Shown here: in pieces, positions 43,554 through 55,276 of the stretch
How the letters are laid out: each line of letters opens with the position of its first letter
How positions within the stretch are numbered: position 1 is the first letter of the stretch
Assembly (NCBI RefSeq): GCF_003573695.1
Contig: NC_039366.1
Location: 161,328,770-161,392,769 of the forward strand
Source: Papaver somniferum
Lineage: Eukaryota; Streptophyta; Magnoliopsida; Ranunculales; Papaveraceae
Length of the DNA: 64,000 bases
Direction: 5' to 3'
The notes under the pieces: generated by a model
What the model saw: the letters and a program-made list of their open reading frames with translations, nothing else
Told to the model about the DNA's origin: nothing
Databases searched by the model: none
Translations under genes and position numbers: made by a program

Positions 43554-46051
43554 TGAAAAAGCGGGGGTCTAACAACCACACCCAATATTTCGTTTGGCAA
43601 TCTAAATAGACAAACTCTAATATACTTTCAAGAGAATCAACTAGACATCCAGACTCAATCTAGAGAAAAGTATATCAACGAGTTTATATATCTATTTCTC
43701 AATTCAATCCGCAATCAGCAAATAGGAATTTGCGAGCCCGATTGAATACAAGAAAAATAACTTGAGCCGTACCAAAGACCAATGTTCAAGGATCAATTAA
43801 TTTCAATCAACAACCAAAGGTTGGATATACCAATTGATTGATTCAATACACAACCTGTGATATTTCAATTATATAACAAAATATAATGCGGAAAAGAAAT
43901 AACACAGACACCAGAATTTTGTTAAGAAGGAAAACCGCAAATGCAGAAAAACCCCGGGACCTAGTCCAGCTTTGAACACCACACTGTATTAAGCCGCTAC
44001 AGATACTAGCCTACTACCAATGAACTTCAGACTGGACTGTGGTTGAGCCCTAATCAATCTCACACTGATCAAGGTACAATTGCGCTCCTTACGTCTCTGA
44101 ACCCCAACAGGATTCTACGCACTTGATTTCCTTGGCTGATCTCACCAACAACCAAGAGTTTTTACGACCCAAATTCGAAGACTTAATAAACAAATCTGTA
44201 TCACACAGAAAAGTCTATTGGAATAGATAAATCTGTCTCCCACAGAAATACCTGCGAGTTTTGTTCCGTCTTTTGATAAATCAAGGTGCATAGGAACCAA
44301 TTGATAAACCAGACTTATATTCTCGAAGAACTGCCTAGTGTTATCAATCACCTCACAATAATCTTAATCGTATGGCAGCGAAACAAGATATTGTGGAATC
44401 ACAAACGATGAGATGAAGGTGTTTGTGACTACTTTTAATCTTACCTATCGGAGATAAATCTCAAGCAAATCTTAGCAAAGATAATACTGAATCACGGTAG
44501 TAAAAGTAAGATAAGAACACGCAACTACAGAGAAAATAGTTTGGTCTGGCTTCAGAATCCCAATGAAGTCTTCAAGTCGTTAACCTACAGGGTTTCGTGA
44601 AAAACCCAAGGTTAAAGGAGAATCGACTCTAGTCGCAACTAGTATCACACAGGAGGTGTGGGGATTAGGTTTCCCAGTTGCTAGATTTCTCCTTCATATA
44701 GTTTTCAAATCAGGGTTTGCAATCAATGTTACCTTGGTAACAAAGCATTCAATATTCACCATTATATGAAAACCTGATTAGATTCAAGCTAATATCTTTC
44801 AACCGTTAGATCTAACTTAGCTTGTTATACGCAAATGAAATGTACCATCATTTAGGTTTATGTAACCGTACCTAAACGTGTACACCATGTTGGCTCAACA
44901 GTAGTTAATCGAGGTTAGCTATATGAACACTCTCATATCAACCTTATTCATCTTAACCATAACTAGTTCAAATGACTCAAATGAAACTAGTTAAAGAGTT
45001 GTTCAATTGCTATATTCTCATAGAAGTATATAAGAACACAATTGAAGCAAAATCGGTTTAATTCACTTGAATCAATTCATGAACATTATAGCCACGGTTT
45101 GCAAAGAATGCATTCTTTATTATATAAATGTATTTGTTCATGTCACAACCAATTTTTAGAACTTTAACCACTCAAGTACGCAAACGGGTACGCATACTTG
45201 AATAACCGGACCAAGTTTGGTTTTCGCCAGTATGCGAACGGGTACGCATACCTCCAACCCAGTAGAATTTTCCGGACATGAACCTTACGCCAGTATGCGT
45301 ACGGGTACACGTACTTAGGTTCCCGGACTTCTCAAACCAATAGGTATGCATACGGATATGCATACTATGGTTCCTGGACATGGATCACATATATGTAAGA
45401 GTGCATAACATGTCTATGATCCAATGTTCGTTAAATGTTCTAAACTCTATTTCAATTATTGAAACTTTCTTAGAGGATGACAATAGCCGTTTTCACACAC
45501 TATTAGCATCAAAGCAATTTTTAAGTTATTAGAATAATCATAACGAAAAATTCCAAGTCTACACCAAATGATTGTATCACACAAACCATGTAAGATGTTA
45601 CTCGACGATTTTCACATGATCATATTTTGACTTTCGTCAAGAATATAAGATGAATTTGGTTGAAGCAAAATCTTACCAACACATATTTCGAGAAATATGT
45701 AAGCGAGTTAAACTCAGCTTGAAATCTCAAATGTGCATAATCGAAAACCATATAGTAATACGACTTATGTCTCAATATAGGAGATAGAGTAGAAATAGAC
45801 TTTCCGAGTGATATATGAGTTTTAGTCTCCACATACCTTTTGTTGATGAAGTTCCACAAGCTCTCCTTAGTAGTTCTTCATCTTCAATTGATAAACGCCG
45901 TGAAGTCTAATGCTCAACTGCACAATTTATCCTAGTCCGAGACATCACTACAAGTAGACTAGAAATCAATACTTATAGTTTTGATCACTAACGTTGACAA
46001 ATAAGCTTGAGATAGCAACGCTTGCGAGTTCGACCGAGCAATGCTCTAACA
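43554..46051 (-). mobile_element. Solo LTR of a SIRE-like copia element (2498 bp)
   Basis: On the minus strand it runs TGTTAGAGCATTGCTCGG ... CCCCCGCTTTTTCA. Both sides carry ATCAT (43549-43553 and 46052-46056), a perfect 5-bp TSD, and no internal sequence adjoins either end, so it is a solo LTR left by unequal recombination. It contains the CCCCGGGACCT block at 43953 and a degenerate repeat of TACGCATAC and ACGGGTACG cores at 45170-45370. Confidence 0.92.
45170..45370. repeat. Degenerate minisatellite in the solo LTR
   Basis: About four units of 55-60 bp with GTATGCGAACGGGTACGCAT-like cores, each followed by a CCGGAC-type motif. Confidence 0.7.
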
Positions 46052-46319
46052 ATCATAACCAATAATTTAAATAGATTGATGGTTATAATACCTGGCTAGT
46101 TTGGGGCCTAAGCATTTTATTTGGGGCATATAGCTACAAGATAAAAAAAATATTTTGAAGTAAAATGGATAACCCCCTGTCCAACTATTTCACAAAATGA
46201 CAAAATTACCCCCGATCAATTAGTGCTAATTTGGATGATTAAGTGATGTTTAATCAAGTTAACCCTGAAATCAACTATCGTTAATTCATCATCAAAACTT
46301 GATTTTTTTTTTTTGTTAA

Positions 46320-47700
46320 AAAACCAACCAAGAATTGGTTTATGTTAGTGCAATTGTAAACCGATTCTGAGCAGTGTTTCTCCAATTGACATAATCAACC
46401 CAGAATTGGTTTTTGTTAATGTACACTTAAACCGATTATAATAATCGGTTTTTAGGGAATATTTTCATAAACAAAATATTCATTACATAGTTTAGGAAAT
46501 TAGCGCGTTACATATATAGGACAATTCAATATGCGAATTCCTGAATGTGGCACATCAATACATCGTCAATGAACCTCCAAGCACGACAGTGCAACACCGC
46601 ATATTCCTTGTGGTGAATGAACTTCTTTTCCCCATTACGAATTTTTCATAAGCCATTGAATCGTTCCACCTGCAATTAAATCAATTATTCGATGTTGTAT
46701 GCAAACATTAAACGATGGGATATATATTAAAATATCGGATTACTCACTTTTTCACGACGAGGAGCTTGTGGATGATGGTCGTTAACCATTTTGATTACTT
46801 TAACATACTCTCGCATTGATATTTTTATGTATTGGAATCGAAAAGCTAAGTCTCTCCATTTATGGTTTTTTGGATTAGTGGTGCGCTCATAACAGAACTC
46901 TTTCACCCTCTTCCAAAACATTGAATATAGTTCGTTGCGACGTTCGTGGAAGACGAGGATGAAAGATTTCACGAGCGGCATATCTTCTTACGGATCCCAT
47001 TCCATTTTCTAGGATCAGTATGTGATGTGGGAGTGGCTCAAAGAGGTTCTCCTTATATAGATAAAGACTCAACGACTATATTTTTCGAAATCAATTCACA
47101 CAATCGGTTTTTAGGAATGTCCACATATGCCGATTGTGTCCTTGAAAAATCATATAAAATCTTCCTATCCACAATCGTTTTTTAATATTGCACTTGTAAT
47201 CCGATTCTTGTCAAAAAAAAGATAGAGAAAAAGTGTCACTTTTGCTTACAAGAATCGGATTACATGGGATGACTCATATAGACCGATTCGTAAGGTTGTC
47301 AAAATCGGATTTTTAATAATCGGTTTTTAATATTGCACTTATAATCCGATTCTTATCAAAAAAAGATACAGAAAAAGTGCCACTTTTACTTACAAGAATC
47401 GGAATACATGGGATACCCACATAGACCGATTCTTACTGTTATCAAAATTCCGGGTTTTTTCGTTTTTTAAGAATCGGTCTTTAACGATATCCACATAAAC
47501 CAATTCTGAACACCTATAAAGAAAGTGCATGAAACTCTCAGAATCGGTCTATGTGGTGCATTCCTAAAATCCGATTATGAAATTGTACCCCCGGGGAAAC
47601 GTCAAAATCGGTTTTTGTGTAGGTAAACGTAAACCGATTCTGAGTGAAAAAATGCCAAAATCCTGCATTTTTTTCACAAGTCGGTTCTTTTGTCGCATCT
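46320..47700. repeat. Left subterminal repeats (AATCGG / CCGATT)
   Basis: At least a dozen copies of AATCGGTTT or AATCCGATTCT and complements, for example near 46375, 46432, 47103, 47255, 47318, 47472, 47542, 47607 and 47631, interrupted by the trihelix-like gene. Confidence 0.75.
46526..46981 (-). pseudogene. Small trihelix/Myb-like gene with one stop
   Basis: Exon 1 46981-46748 (78 codons) and exon 2 46669-46526, joined by a 78-nt intron with donor AAA|GTGAGTAAT and acceptor AATTGCAG|GTGG, in phase. Exon 1 reads YSMFWKRVKEFCYERTTNP, WRDLAFRFQYIKISMREYVK; exon 2 has a TGA at 46648-46646, then FIHHKEYAVLHCRAWRFID. The FW.RV...F, R...L..R...I...Y, then H..A...C..WR pattern recalls trihelix (Myb/SANT-like, NAM-associated) proteins used as DNA-binding partners by several plant DNA transposons. 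The family call is tentative. A TATATAAGGAGAAC motif lies about 75 nt upstream. Confidence 0.5.
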
Positions 47701-48222
47701 TAGGGAAACACAAACAATTTTAAAACATAAGTTTTGACTCGGTCATTCATAAACTAGAGAACATAACCAAATATAATTCGACAATAAGTTCAAGACATAA
47801 GTTTTGACTCCATGATTATCCATAGTTAAAGACATAAGTTTGGAAAACAAAGAAACCATTCATTCATCAACATCCCCACTGCGACCACGTCCATGAACAC
47901 GTCCACATCCAGAACCACGAGCACCTCGTCCTTGTTTTGCAAGTCTTTCTTCGCCAGTGTTGGGCGCTGCTCGATTCACCTTGAGAATTCCTATTTGTAT
48001 GGACTTTTCTCCTCTTTTTCTTTTTGATCTCCACCACCGCTTTCCCAAACTTTTCACCCGCATCTACATCTTCAAGACTTTTCAATTCATTAACGAATTT
48101 TTCATTGGCCTTAACATCTTTCCCTTCCTAATACATAGCATTGCCTGGGTTATCAAGTACCCGATTCGTCTTATCTGTTTCCATTTTAAACAAAAAACAT
48201 TCAACAAATCATGATAAAACCA

Positions 48223-49594
48223 TTAACAAAACCGTAATTGAGTAACAATACGCACCAGGTATTCGAGAGTTGTATCTTTGTCCTGTATCCGGGGCCTCTC
48301 ATCTACTCGTATCACTTGAGTATGTGAAACATTGAGGTACCATGACATGTAACCCGAAATTGCCTCATCATCTGTTTTCGAATGACCATCCATATCATGT
48401 TTGTTGTATCTTCTCTCATCCCAGTATTCAGATGCTGGTAAAGTTTTGTGAACAACCTCAATATCATTATCCAATGACTCGCTTCCTTTCTCATTGATTG
48501 TAAACTTCTTGTGCTCCTTTGGGATTTTTTGTACATATATGCATTGTCTTGCGACTCTCGTCGGGTTGTACATTACATATCCTCTTGGGTGAAACAAAGG
48601 CCCAAATTAACGTTCTTGCTCAGCGCACCCAACTATATTTCATTTTCCTTTAGTTGATACTTCCTTGTAAGGGTCAAAGACAACATCTTTCGTCGTCAAG
48701 TTGTCCAACTGGCGTCTCAACTTCAGATATTCCTTATTTTGGGACTTCGACTTAGTGTTGAAGGTGTACTTGTCTCCATTAACACCTATCGTCCCATTGC
48801 TTGTTCAGAAAAGCACTTTTAGCAAATATTGGGAAGTGTAAATATATCCATGCCTGCAAAAGAGCCATGTTTCCCTCTGATTTGGTTCCTTTGAGCCCTA
48901 GAAGCCTTTCTCAACTCGTTCAACGAGTGTGCAAGGATGGCAATGCCCCAAGAGTATTCGTGAATCTTGTATAATGGTTGCAACAGCTGAATAAAGTTGG
49001 CGCTCACACGGGCACCAGAAACGTCGGGGAAGATAACAACTCCCAGGATGTAGAGGACATATACATTGGACTTGGCGAAGATACGTTCCTTGGTCACCTC
49101 TTTTCCTTGTACACAAATCTTCTTTGTTCCCATGAAGCGGTACCTCAAGCCCGCGGGATGAAATATCCTCTGCTTTGCTTTACCTACTAGCATCTCTGAC
49201 TTGTTCGTCTCCTCATCCCATTGGAACACATTCTTGGTGAAGGCGTAAATATTGTCCCACTCAAGCTCCTGCACGTAGTTATCGTGCTTCACGGCTTTAC
49301 CTTCTATGCTTAGCTCGGTAATCAACTTCGTATCATTTGGAGTTATGTTCATTTCGTCAACCGTAAGATGGAAAGTATCTGTTTCCCTGTAAAATCTTTC
49401 GGCGAAGGCGGAAACAAGAGGTTTGTCGTAACCAAGAACCAAATTGTCGACCGCAGCCAACAAACCCGTAGATTTGACTAGCTCTATTACTTCCTCAACT
49501 TTCCTATGGTTGATTCTGGTGCTTCCAGTGACCAATTCTTCATCGTACTCACCGAAGTTCCTGGATTCATACGACGAACGGCATCCTTGTGATC
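48223..49594 (-). pseudogene. Plant mobile domain (PMD) gene of the DNA element
   Basis: Three consecutive minus segments fit PMD (MAIL1/MAIN-type). 49594-48819: VDNLVLGYDKPLVSAFAERF, FHLTVDEMNITPNDTKLITE, FAKSNVYVLYILGVVIFPD, YSWGIAILAHSLNELRKASR. About 48790-48615: GDKYTFNTK and YLKLRRQLDNLTTKDVVFDP. 48597-48223: GYVMYNPTRVARQCIYVQKI and YMSWYLNVSH. The RR.LD.L...DV..DPY block and the R.VRQ block are characteristic of the C-terminal half. Acceptor TTTTATAG at 49595. Frame changes between segments may be introns or decay. PMD proteins are nuclear; this one may serve the element, but that is inference. Confidence 0.7.
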
Positions 49595-49656
49595 CTATAA
49601 AAAAAACAAATATGATAGACAATAATCAAAACACTAAATGGATAATAAATTTCATC

Positions 49657-50318
49657 TTACATAGCATAAATGGGATCACCGGGTAACCCGTAAATGGGAT
49701 CACTGGGGCCGCGAGGAAACATCTTCAGCGAGCCGGGCATGTGGTCCCCTTTCTTCTTATTCGGACCATCTTCTACCTTGTTCTTGAACTTCTCCTGCTT
49801 GGACTTGTTCTTGAACTTCTCCTCCTTGGACTTGTTTTTGCACTTATTCTTGAAATTCTCTTTCTTCTTCATAAACTTCCTTATCACTTTCCTCTTCATC
49901 AACTTACTTCTTACTTTGTTCTTCACTAACTTCCTTGTCGATTTCTTTTTCATCAACTTCCTTCTCAGTTTCTTGTTCACCAACTTCCTTGTCATTTATT
50001 CCTCATTAACTTCCTCCTCGCCACTTTCTTCTTCAGCAACTTCTCTATCACCACCTTCTTCTTCAGTAGGTGTAGCAGAATCAGATTCTTCTTGTGTTGT
50101 TGCTCCGTTTGAGGTGGTGGGTCATTGATGTGGATCCCTTTGGCTTTGGTTTTACTCCCCGAGCCCTTTCTGTGAGAACCATTCAAATTTTTACCTCCCT
50201 TTCGACGAGGTTCCGGACTCTGAGGAGAATCAAAGTCATTTTTCTTGTTATATTTCTTTTTGACTTGCTTTTGTTGCTTTCCCTTGTTGTCCCTGGAGAA
50301 TACGGAGATAGGCGGCAA
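49657..50318 (-). CDS. Lysine-rich N-terminal exon(s) upstream of PMD
   Basis: Minus reading from 50318 gives a basic Lys/Gly/Ser-rich region (PEPRRKGGKNLNGSHRKG), then Lys-rich imperfect repeats of 10-12 residues (RKLVKNKVRSKLMKRK, then EKFKNKSKQEKFKNK) ending before donor GCTAT|GTAAGATG at about 49664. Two overlapping frames (50318-49992 and 49995-49657) would need an intron or frame change to join each other and the PMD part. It could be a nucleic-acid-binding tail. No family recognised. Confidence 0.4.
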
Positions 50319-50344
50319 ACAACAATGGTATTCAATGCATATTT

Positions 50345-51240
50345 TTGAATTCTAGGTATACAATCTGTTTACTCGATACATATATAAAGTCTGATTTCTA
50401 ACATAACACATTAACAATTGGTTTATATAAGTGTTCATGTAATCCAATTCTAACAAAAAAATGATACAGAAAAATTGGGTATTTTTCTTACAAGAATCGA
50501 TTTACTCAATATACATATAAAGCCCGATTCCTAACATAACACATCATTAATTGGTTTTCATAAGTGCTCATGTAATCCGATTATGGGCTAAGCAATTATG
50601 AAATTAAAGGTCAGTTTTTGTGGACAAACATTTAATCCGATTCTAACAAAAAAAAGTTACAGAAAAACGGTTATCCCTATAGTAACTGAATCGGGCTATG
50701 TGGGCATTAGCATTGACCTATTCTGGTTAAAATTTCTCGAAACAGAAAACAAATGCAGGACAACCGGTCTTTGCGGGCATGAACAACAACTGTTTCTAGA
50801 TGCAATCGGTTCACAAGTACATTGACATAAACCGATTCTGGTAAACCCAGAAAAATTGGATTTCAAAATTTCCAATTTTTGAGAAATTGCATGTTATTCA
50901 AACCTAGTTTAGAGGATTGGGTTGATAGGAAAGTACCTGATTCGAGCCATTTCCTCCTCTTGTTGTGCGATCAAAGATGGTTCTTCCTCCTCAACTGTTG
51001 TATTCTTCGGTTTGTTTCGAATCGCTTAACAATTCTGGCATTTCTCTCACTAGGAAAATTCCTGATAGTAGCATGCTTCACTATTGTTTGTTTCGACATT
51101 TTATAGAAAGAAAAAAACGGTTAATCGTTTTTGGATTGTCGAGAATTGACGATGTTTTGGTTTAAAAAAAAGAAAAAAAAAAAGAGGGTGAAGAGGAGAA
51201 TAAGAATCGGTTTATGAGGGGATGGAAATGAATCTGATTT
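50345..51240. repeat. Right subterminal repeats (AATCGG / CCGATT)
   Basis: Copies near 50446, 50496, 50527, 50575, 50636, 50690, 50803, 50831 and 51206 mirror the left block. Confidence 0.7.
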
Positions 51241-51401
51241 TAGTTTTAGGTTTTATTATTAGGAGTTAATAGGGGTAAATTTGTAGTATTAATATTTAAT
51301 AGAGGGTAAATTGGTAGTTTCAGCAAATTTAGACACCCTTTATCATTTCCTATTGGGTAGATGAAGTAATCTATAGGCCCCAAACTAGCCAGGTTATAAT
51401 A

Positions 51402-53476
51402 ATATTTGCGAAAACACTTAATAAATCAGAAACTTGACTAGATGATTTTATTCAAGAAAATCATTTATATGTTTTTAGTTGTTAGTCGTGATGCTGCTAG
51501 ATTAAAAATACTCGAGCAGCGGGCGATAAAAAAATCCTACCCAGACTCTTTGCTTCTTGGACTTATCTTTTGTAGATTTTCAGTTCCAAACAATACAATG
51601 TTCAATGTACGCCTATAGATATTGGTGCAATGGCTAATACTATAGTAAAAATTCAAAAAATAAATTTATTCACAAATTTTAAAAGTATCGATTTGACATT
51701 TTTATTTCCATTTTATTTAATTTTATTATACGTGATAAGTTATTTTATTTTTTTCCAGTTGTTGCTAACTACCAAATTACATTGAAAGATGAAATTGAAA
51801 TGCCACGTGAACTCGGATTTAGATCAATTCATTGCAACAATTAACAATTTTGTGATACCTTGGTAATATAAAATCTTTATAAGGATTTTTATCGAAGACT
51901 AAATATAATCTTAGTCGTGGGCTAAATGGGATAAGAATGTATAGGTTTATGATATAAATTTTTTTTTTTTCATATAGGAAATCTCAAGTTTGGATTTAAA
52001 TCAATGATGAGAAGTGAGTTATCTTAGCAGGTAATCTGATTTGTTTGTTGTTCTTTTTTTTATAGAGTTCTTATCTTGTTTTCAAGACAACACTAACTTT
52101 ATCTTGAGAGATTCGTAATTTCATGTTCTGATGGAGTCCGAAGGGATAATCCTTACATCGCAGGTTATGATTTCCAGGAATTCTCATTAAAAAATTATTT
52201 TTGCAGATAATAGAGGATTTATTTATAATTATTATGAAATTTATTGAATGGTAGTGGAAATTAAGGGTAGAGATTTTTATCTGGATCAACATTCTTAACT
52301 GGGATGGAATGCCTACTGAGAAGTATTTCCGACTTACTAGGTTTAGTACAATATATCCTTGAGAATTTAAATATTGATACATAACTAGGTTAACCTTTTT
52401 TTATAAAATATAATCAATTTGACCAAAAATCGTTCATTCTGATATAAGTATGTTTTAACTTATTGTCAATGACATTATTATACAATAAAAATACCATAAG
52501 CAGTAATATAACAGGCAAGCGAGCAACAAGCTGCGTCGCAAGCCCTTTTTGAAAAAAAAACATTTGGGTGTTTCAACCAAGGTTTGAAAAACGACGACCT
52601 TGATCGTTATCATAAGTTTTGATGGATGTATACATGTTCTGATTAGAAAAGTGTTTGTTCTTTTTAATATTTAACCGATAAATAAAAAATTATGATTAGA
52701 GAATTATGTCTAATAGTTATAACGAACACAAAAACATGAAAACAGATTTAAACAACATTGTAAGATATTGTGTTTTTTTGCCATACAAATTTAAAGAATT
52801 AAACGGAATAAATTTGTTTTTAAAATTTTAAATATATATCCAAAATATTCATTTTAGAAGAAAAAAATGATTTTTGTTTTCACTGAAGTATTACATGTAT
52901 ATAACTTATGTTATCACGTGAAAACATTTAAGGAGAAAATTAAACTTAAAAATATCATTAGAAAAAGATTATAATAAGCGTGAAAACGCTCTTTAAAAAT
53001 GATTGTTATTAATTTATAGGAGGATAACGACAAACCTCACTGGCACACTACATGTTCATTAGAAAGCTGCAGCAAACTCATCTTGTGCATGACCTTTTTA
53101 ACAGTCATTTTTTTCGGGTAGAACGGTCGTTTCTCAAACCTTGGTTTCAACCTTCTTAAGCTTAACAGGTGCTTCATTAGTCAAGACTATCACTTCCTTG
53201 TCTTCCACAAACCATCATCCGACGACGCCAAACTTTCATACAGAAATATATCTTCATTGGCCCATCAAACCACAACAAAATCCTTGTTAATCTCATATAT
53301 CGTCTCTATCAGCATCATTACCAGTTTATTCCCATCATCGGTTCCTAACAAACAATCATTGATATCAACCACCATCCACCGTTAAAGATCATAGTAGTAA
53401 CCATCAATAGAAGCAATGATTTTATTTCTCCATATTTCACCTGATAACATGCAACTCCTGAATTCTTAATAAATCA
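51402..53476. other. AT-rich region, no gene recognised
   Basis: Very AT-rich. ORFs (for example 52382-52071, minus) have no recognised motif. No LTR, TIR or RNA gene was supported. Confidence 0.5.
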
Positions 53477-53690
53477 ATGGTTGATAATGGTAACAGCTCA
53501 CCGATCTCCAATATCGACATCACTTCCAAAATCGTATCATTATCAACAGCTAAAACCTCTCAGCTGAATCACCATCGTCACATTGATAGCAGTCATCAAA
53601 ACTCCAACTCAGACTTCACCATTAAATGGAGGCAATTACAATCCACATATCAATCACCACCAACAACAACATCAAGTCCCTCTCCATGGA
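53477..53690 (+). repeat. Dispersed direct repeat, copy 1
   Basis: Shares blocks in order with 63770-64000, among them CATCACTTCCAAAATC, AAAACCTCTCA and CTGAATCA. Both copies keep a partly open frame containing LNHHR and SNSDF. Identity roughly 80 percent by eye. Nature unknown. Confidence 0.6.
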
Positions 53691-53773
53691 GGAACCAATA
53701 CGGTTTGAAAAGGAGAGGGTACCAAGTAAACCGACAAATTTTTCGTTCCGTAACATGTGTGGATAAAACCTAA

Positions 53774-54122
53774 TACAATCACAAGTAGGTCAAAGCAAAG
53801 ACCTTTGTAGAAGATTGTATATAGAGTTTTTCTCTTTCTTTTCCACGATCAATATGTAAAGACGAAAAAGTCTATGTACTTGATTATGTAGAAGGGTTCT
53901 TGAACGATCTCAAAAATCAATATCCAAGATTAATCTAGTCGTATCTGAATTAAGAGGATCCAAATTCTAAAAAGTATGAAACTTGCAATCTATCTTTCAA
54001 AATAAGAATTCAACAAGAACGGGTCTTGGTTTTGATCTCAAATAATATACACTTACACTATCTGGATTGATTATGTACAACTTGACATATTCCTATTATA
54101 AACTACGGAGGCAGTAGATATC
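53774..54122. other. Spacer, nothing recognised
   Basis: No ORF or repeat supported. Confidence 0.45.
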
Positions 54123-55244
54123 TTTGATAGGGGCTTGAGAGAGGCGATAGAGGGCATTGTGGTTTGTGGGGGTCCGTTTTTTGGGGAGCTTCAATGGAGA
54201 CTAGCTACCCTGCCCTATTAGATATGGATGCCTTGTGTTATACACGGCTAAGGAAGCATCGCAATATGCTTTTCTTGCATCACTGTGCAATCTTGGGGGT
54301 TGCAAGATCACATACTCAGGGATACTGGAGTGGAAGGTATGGACAATAATTTTTATATGGAATTGAAAACCTTACAAGAAACTCTGCCCGACCAAGATCT
54401 TAGCAGCTTCACCAATAAAAACACCGCCCCCCTTAAAGCACAAAGCAACCTGGCGAATGCTCTTTTTGGTAAAGTTGTTAAAGATATGGATAGGGTTTAC
54501 GGGTTTTCGGACATACAGAAAGCAGTTTTTGGTTGCCTACAAGCAGCGCATGCACATGATTTTCTTCTTGCTATCCCGATTGAGGGCCTTGGGCAGAAGA
54601 TGTCCCCCTTGGCGTACCGGTCCATCCTTAAATACAGGTTAATAATTCCCCTATACACTTCTGATTCACGTTGCCCTGCTTGCATTACAGGTTGTTTAGA
54701 CCCATACAGGGAACATGCAGTTCATTGTAAGGTAGATCCTGGTTTTAAATATAGAAATGATCATGTGAGAGATACTTTATATGATGTATTACAGAGGGCT
54801 GGTATTTCAGCAAAGAAAGAGGCGTCGGTCAAATTTTTGACGGATCCTCTTGAAGGGAGATCAACACTCAGGCCAGCAGATGTTCTTATTTTTGGGTGGG
54901 CCAATGGAAAACATGCGTGTGTTGACCTTACTGGGGTTTCTCCATTAGTAGGCATTGGAGATGGCTCTTTCACAGTTGGACAGACAGCTTTGAAAGCTGC
55001 CTCGGGTAAGATAACGAAGCATGAAAAAGCGTGTCTTGATAATGGACATGCTTTTATCCCCTTTGCCTTTGATACTTTTGGGTACCTGGCACCAGAGGCG
55101 GTTGGACTTCTAGCGAGAGTCTAAAGAGTCATGCACAGTAATGTCATCACTCCTGATTCGAGAGAGTTTGTGTTTAAGAGGATAGGGTTAGCTATTCAAA
55201 AAGGGCTTGTGGCGCAACTTGTTGCTCGCTTGCATGCTATCTAA
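54123..55244 (+). pseudogene. C-terminal fragment of a plant non-LTR reverse transcriptase-like protein
   Basis: Three pieces in order: GLREAIEGIVVCGGPFFGEL (54129, broken by stops and frame changes to about 54285), the long frame 54285-55124 (QSWGLQDHILRDTGVEGMDN, AVFGCLQAAHAHDFLLAIP, GRSTLRPADVLIFGW, HACVDLTGVSPLVG), then after a TAA at 55122-55124 the same frame continues VFKRIGLAIQKGLVAQLVAR to the TAA at 55242. A Cys/His cluster CPACITGCLDPYREHAVHC followed by RPAD and DLTGVSP resembles the zinc knuckle plus nuclease-like tail behind RT in some non-LTR elements. RT itself is absent. Family from memory, so moderate confidence. Confidence 0.65.
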
Positions 55245-55276
55245 TCATTTATTTACATCTATTAATTCTTGGAACT

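Larger units (their letters stand above)
46091..51393. mobile_element. 5.3-kb TIR DNA element carrying PMD and trihelix-like genes
   Basis: A perfect 20-bp terminal inverted repeat, CCTGGCTAGTTTGGGGCCTA at 46091 and its complement ending at 51393. Flanks are TTATAATA (46083-46090 and 51394-51401), an 8-bp TSD. Subterminal regions on both sides are packed with short AATCGGTTT / AACCGATT motifs in both orientations. Cargo on the minus strand: a small trihelix-like gene and a PMD gene. No DDE transposase is recognisable. An 8-bp TSD suggests hAT; PMD genes are better known from Mutator-like elements. The superfamily is therefore open. Confidence 0.85.

Noticed and set aside
46083..51401. Reading the TIR element as CACTA
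   Set aside because: CACTA elements begin CACTA/G and give a 3-bp TSD. This one starts CCTGG with an 8-bp TSD.
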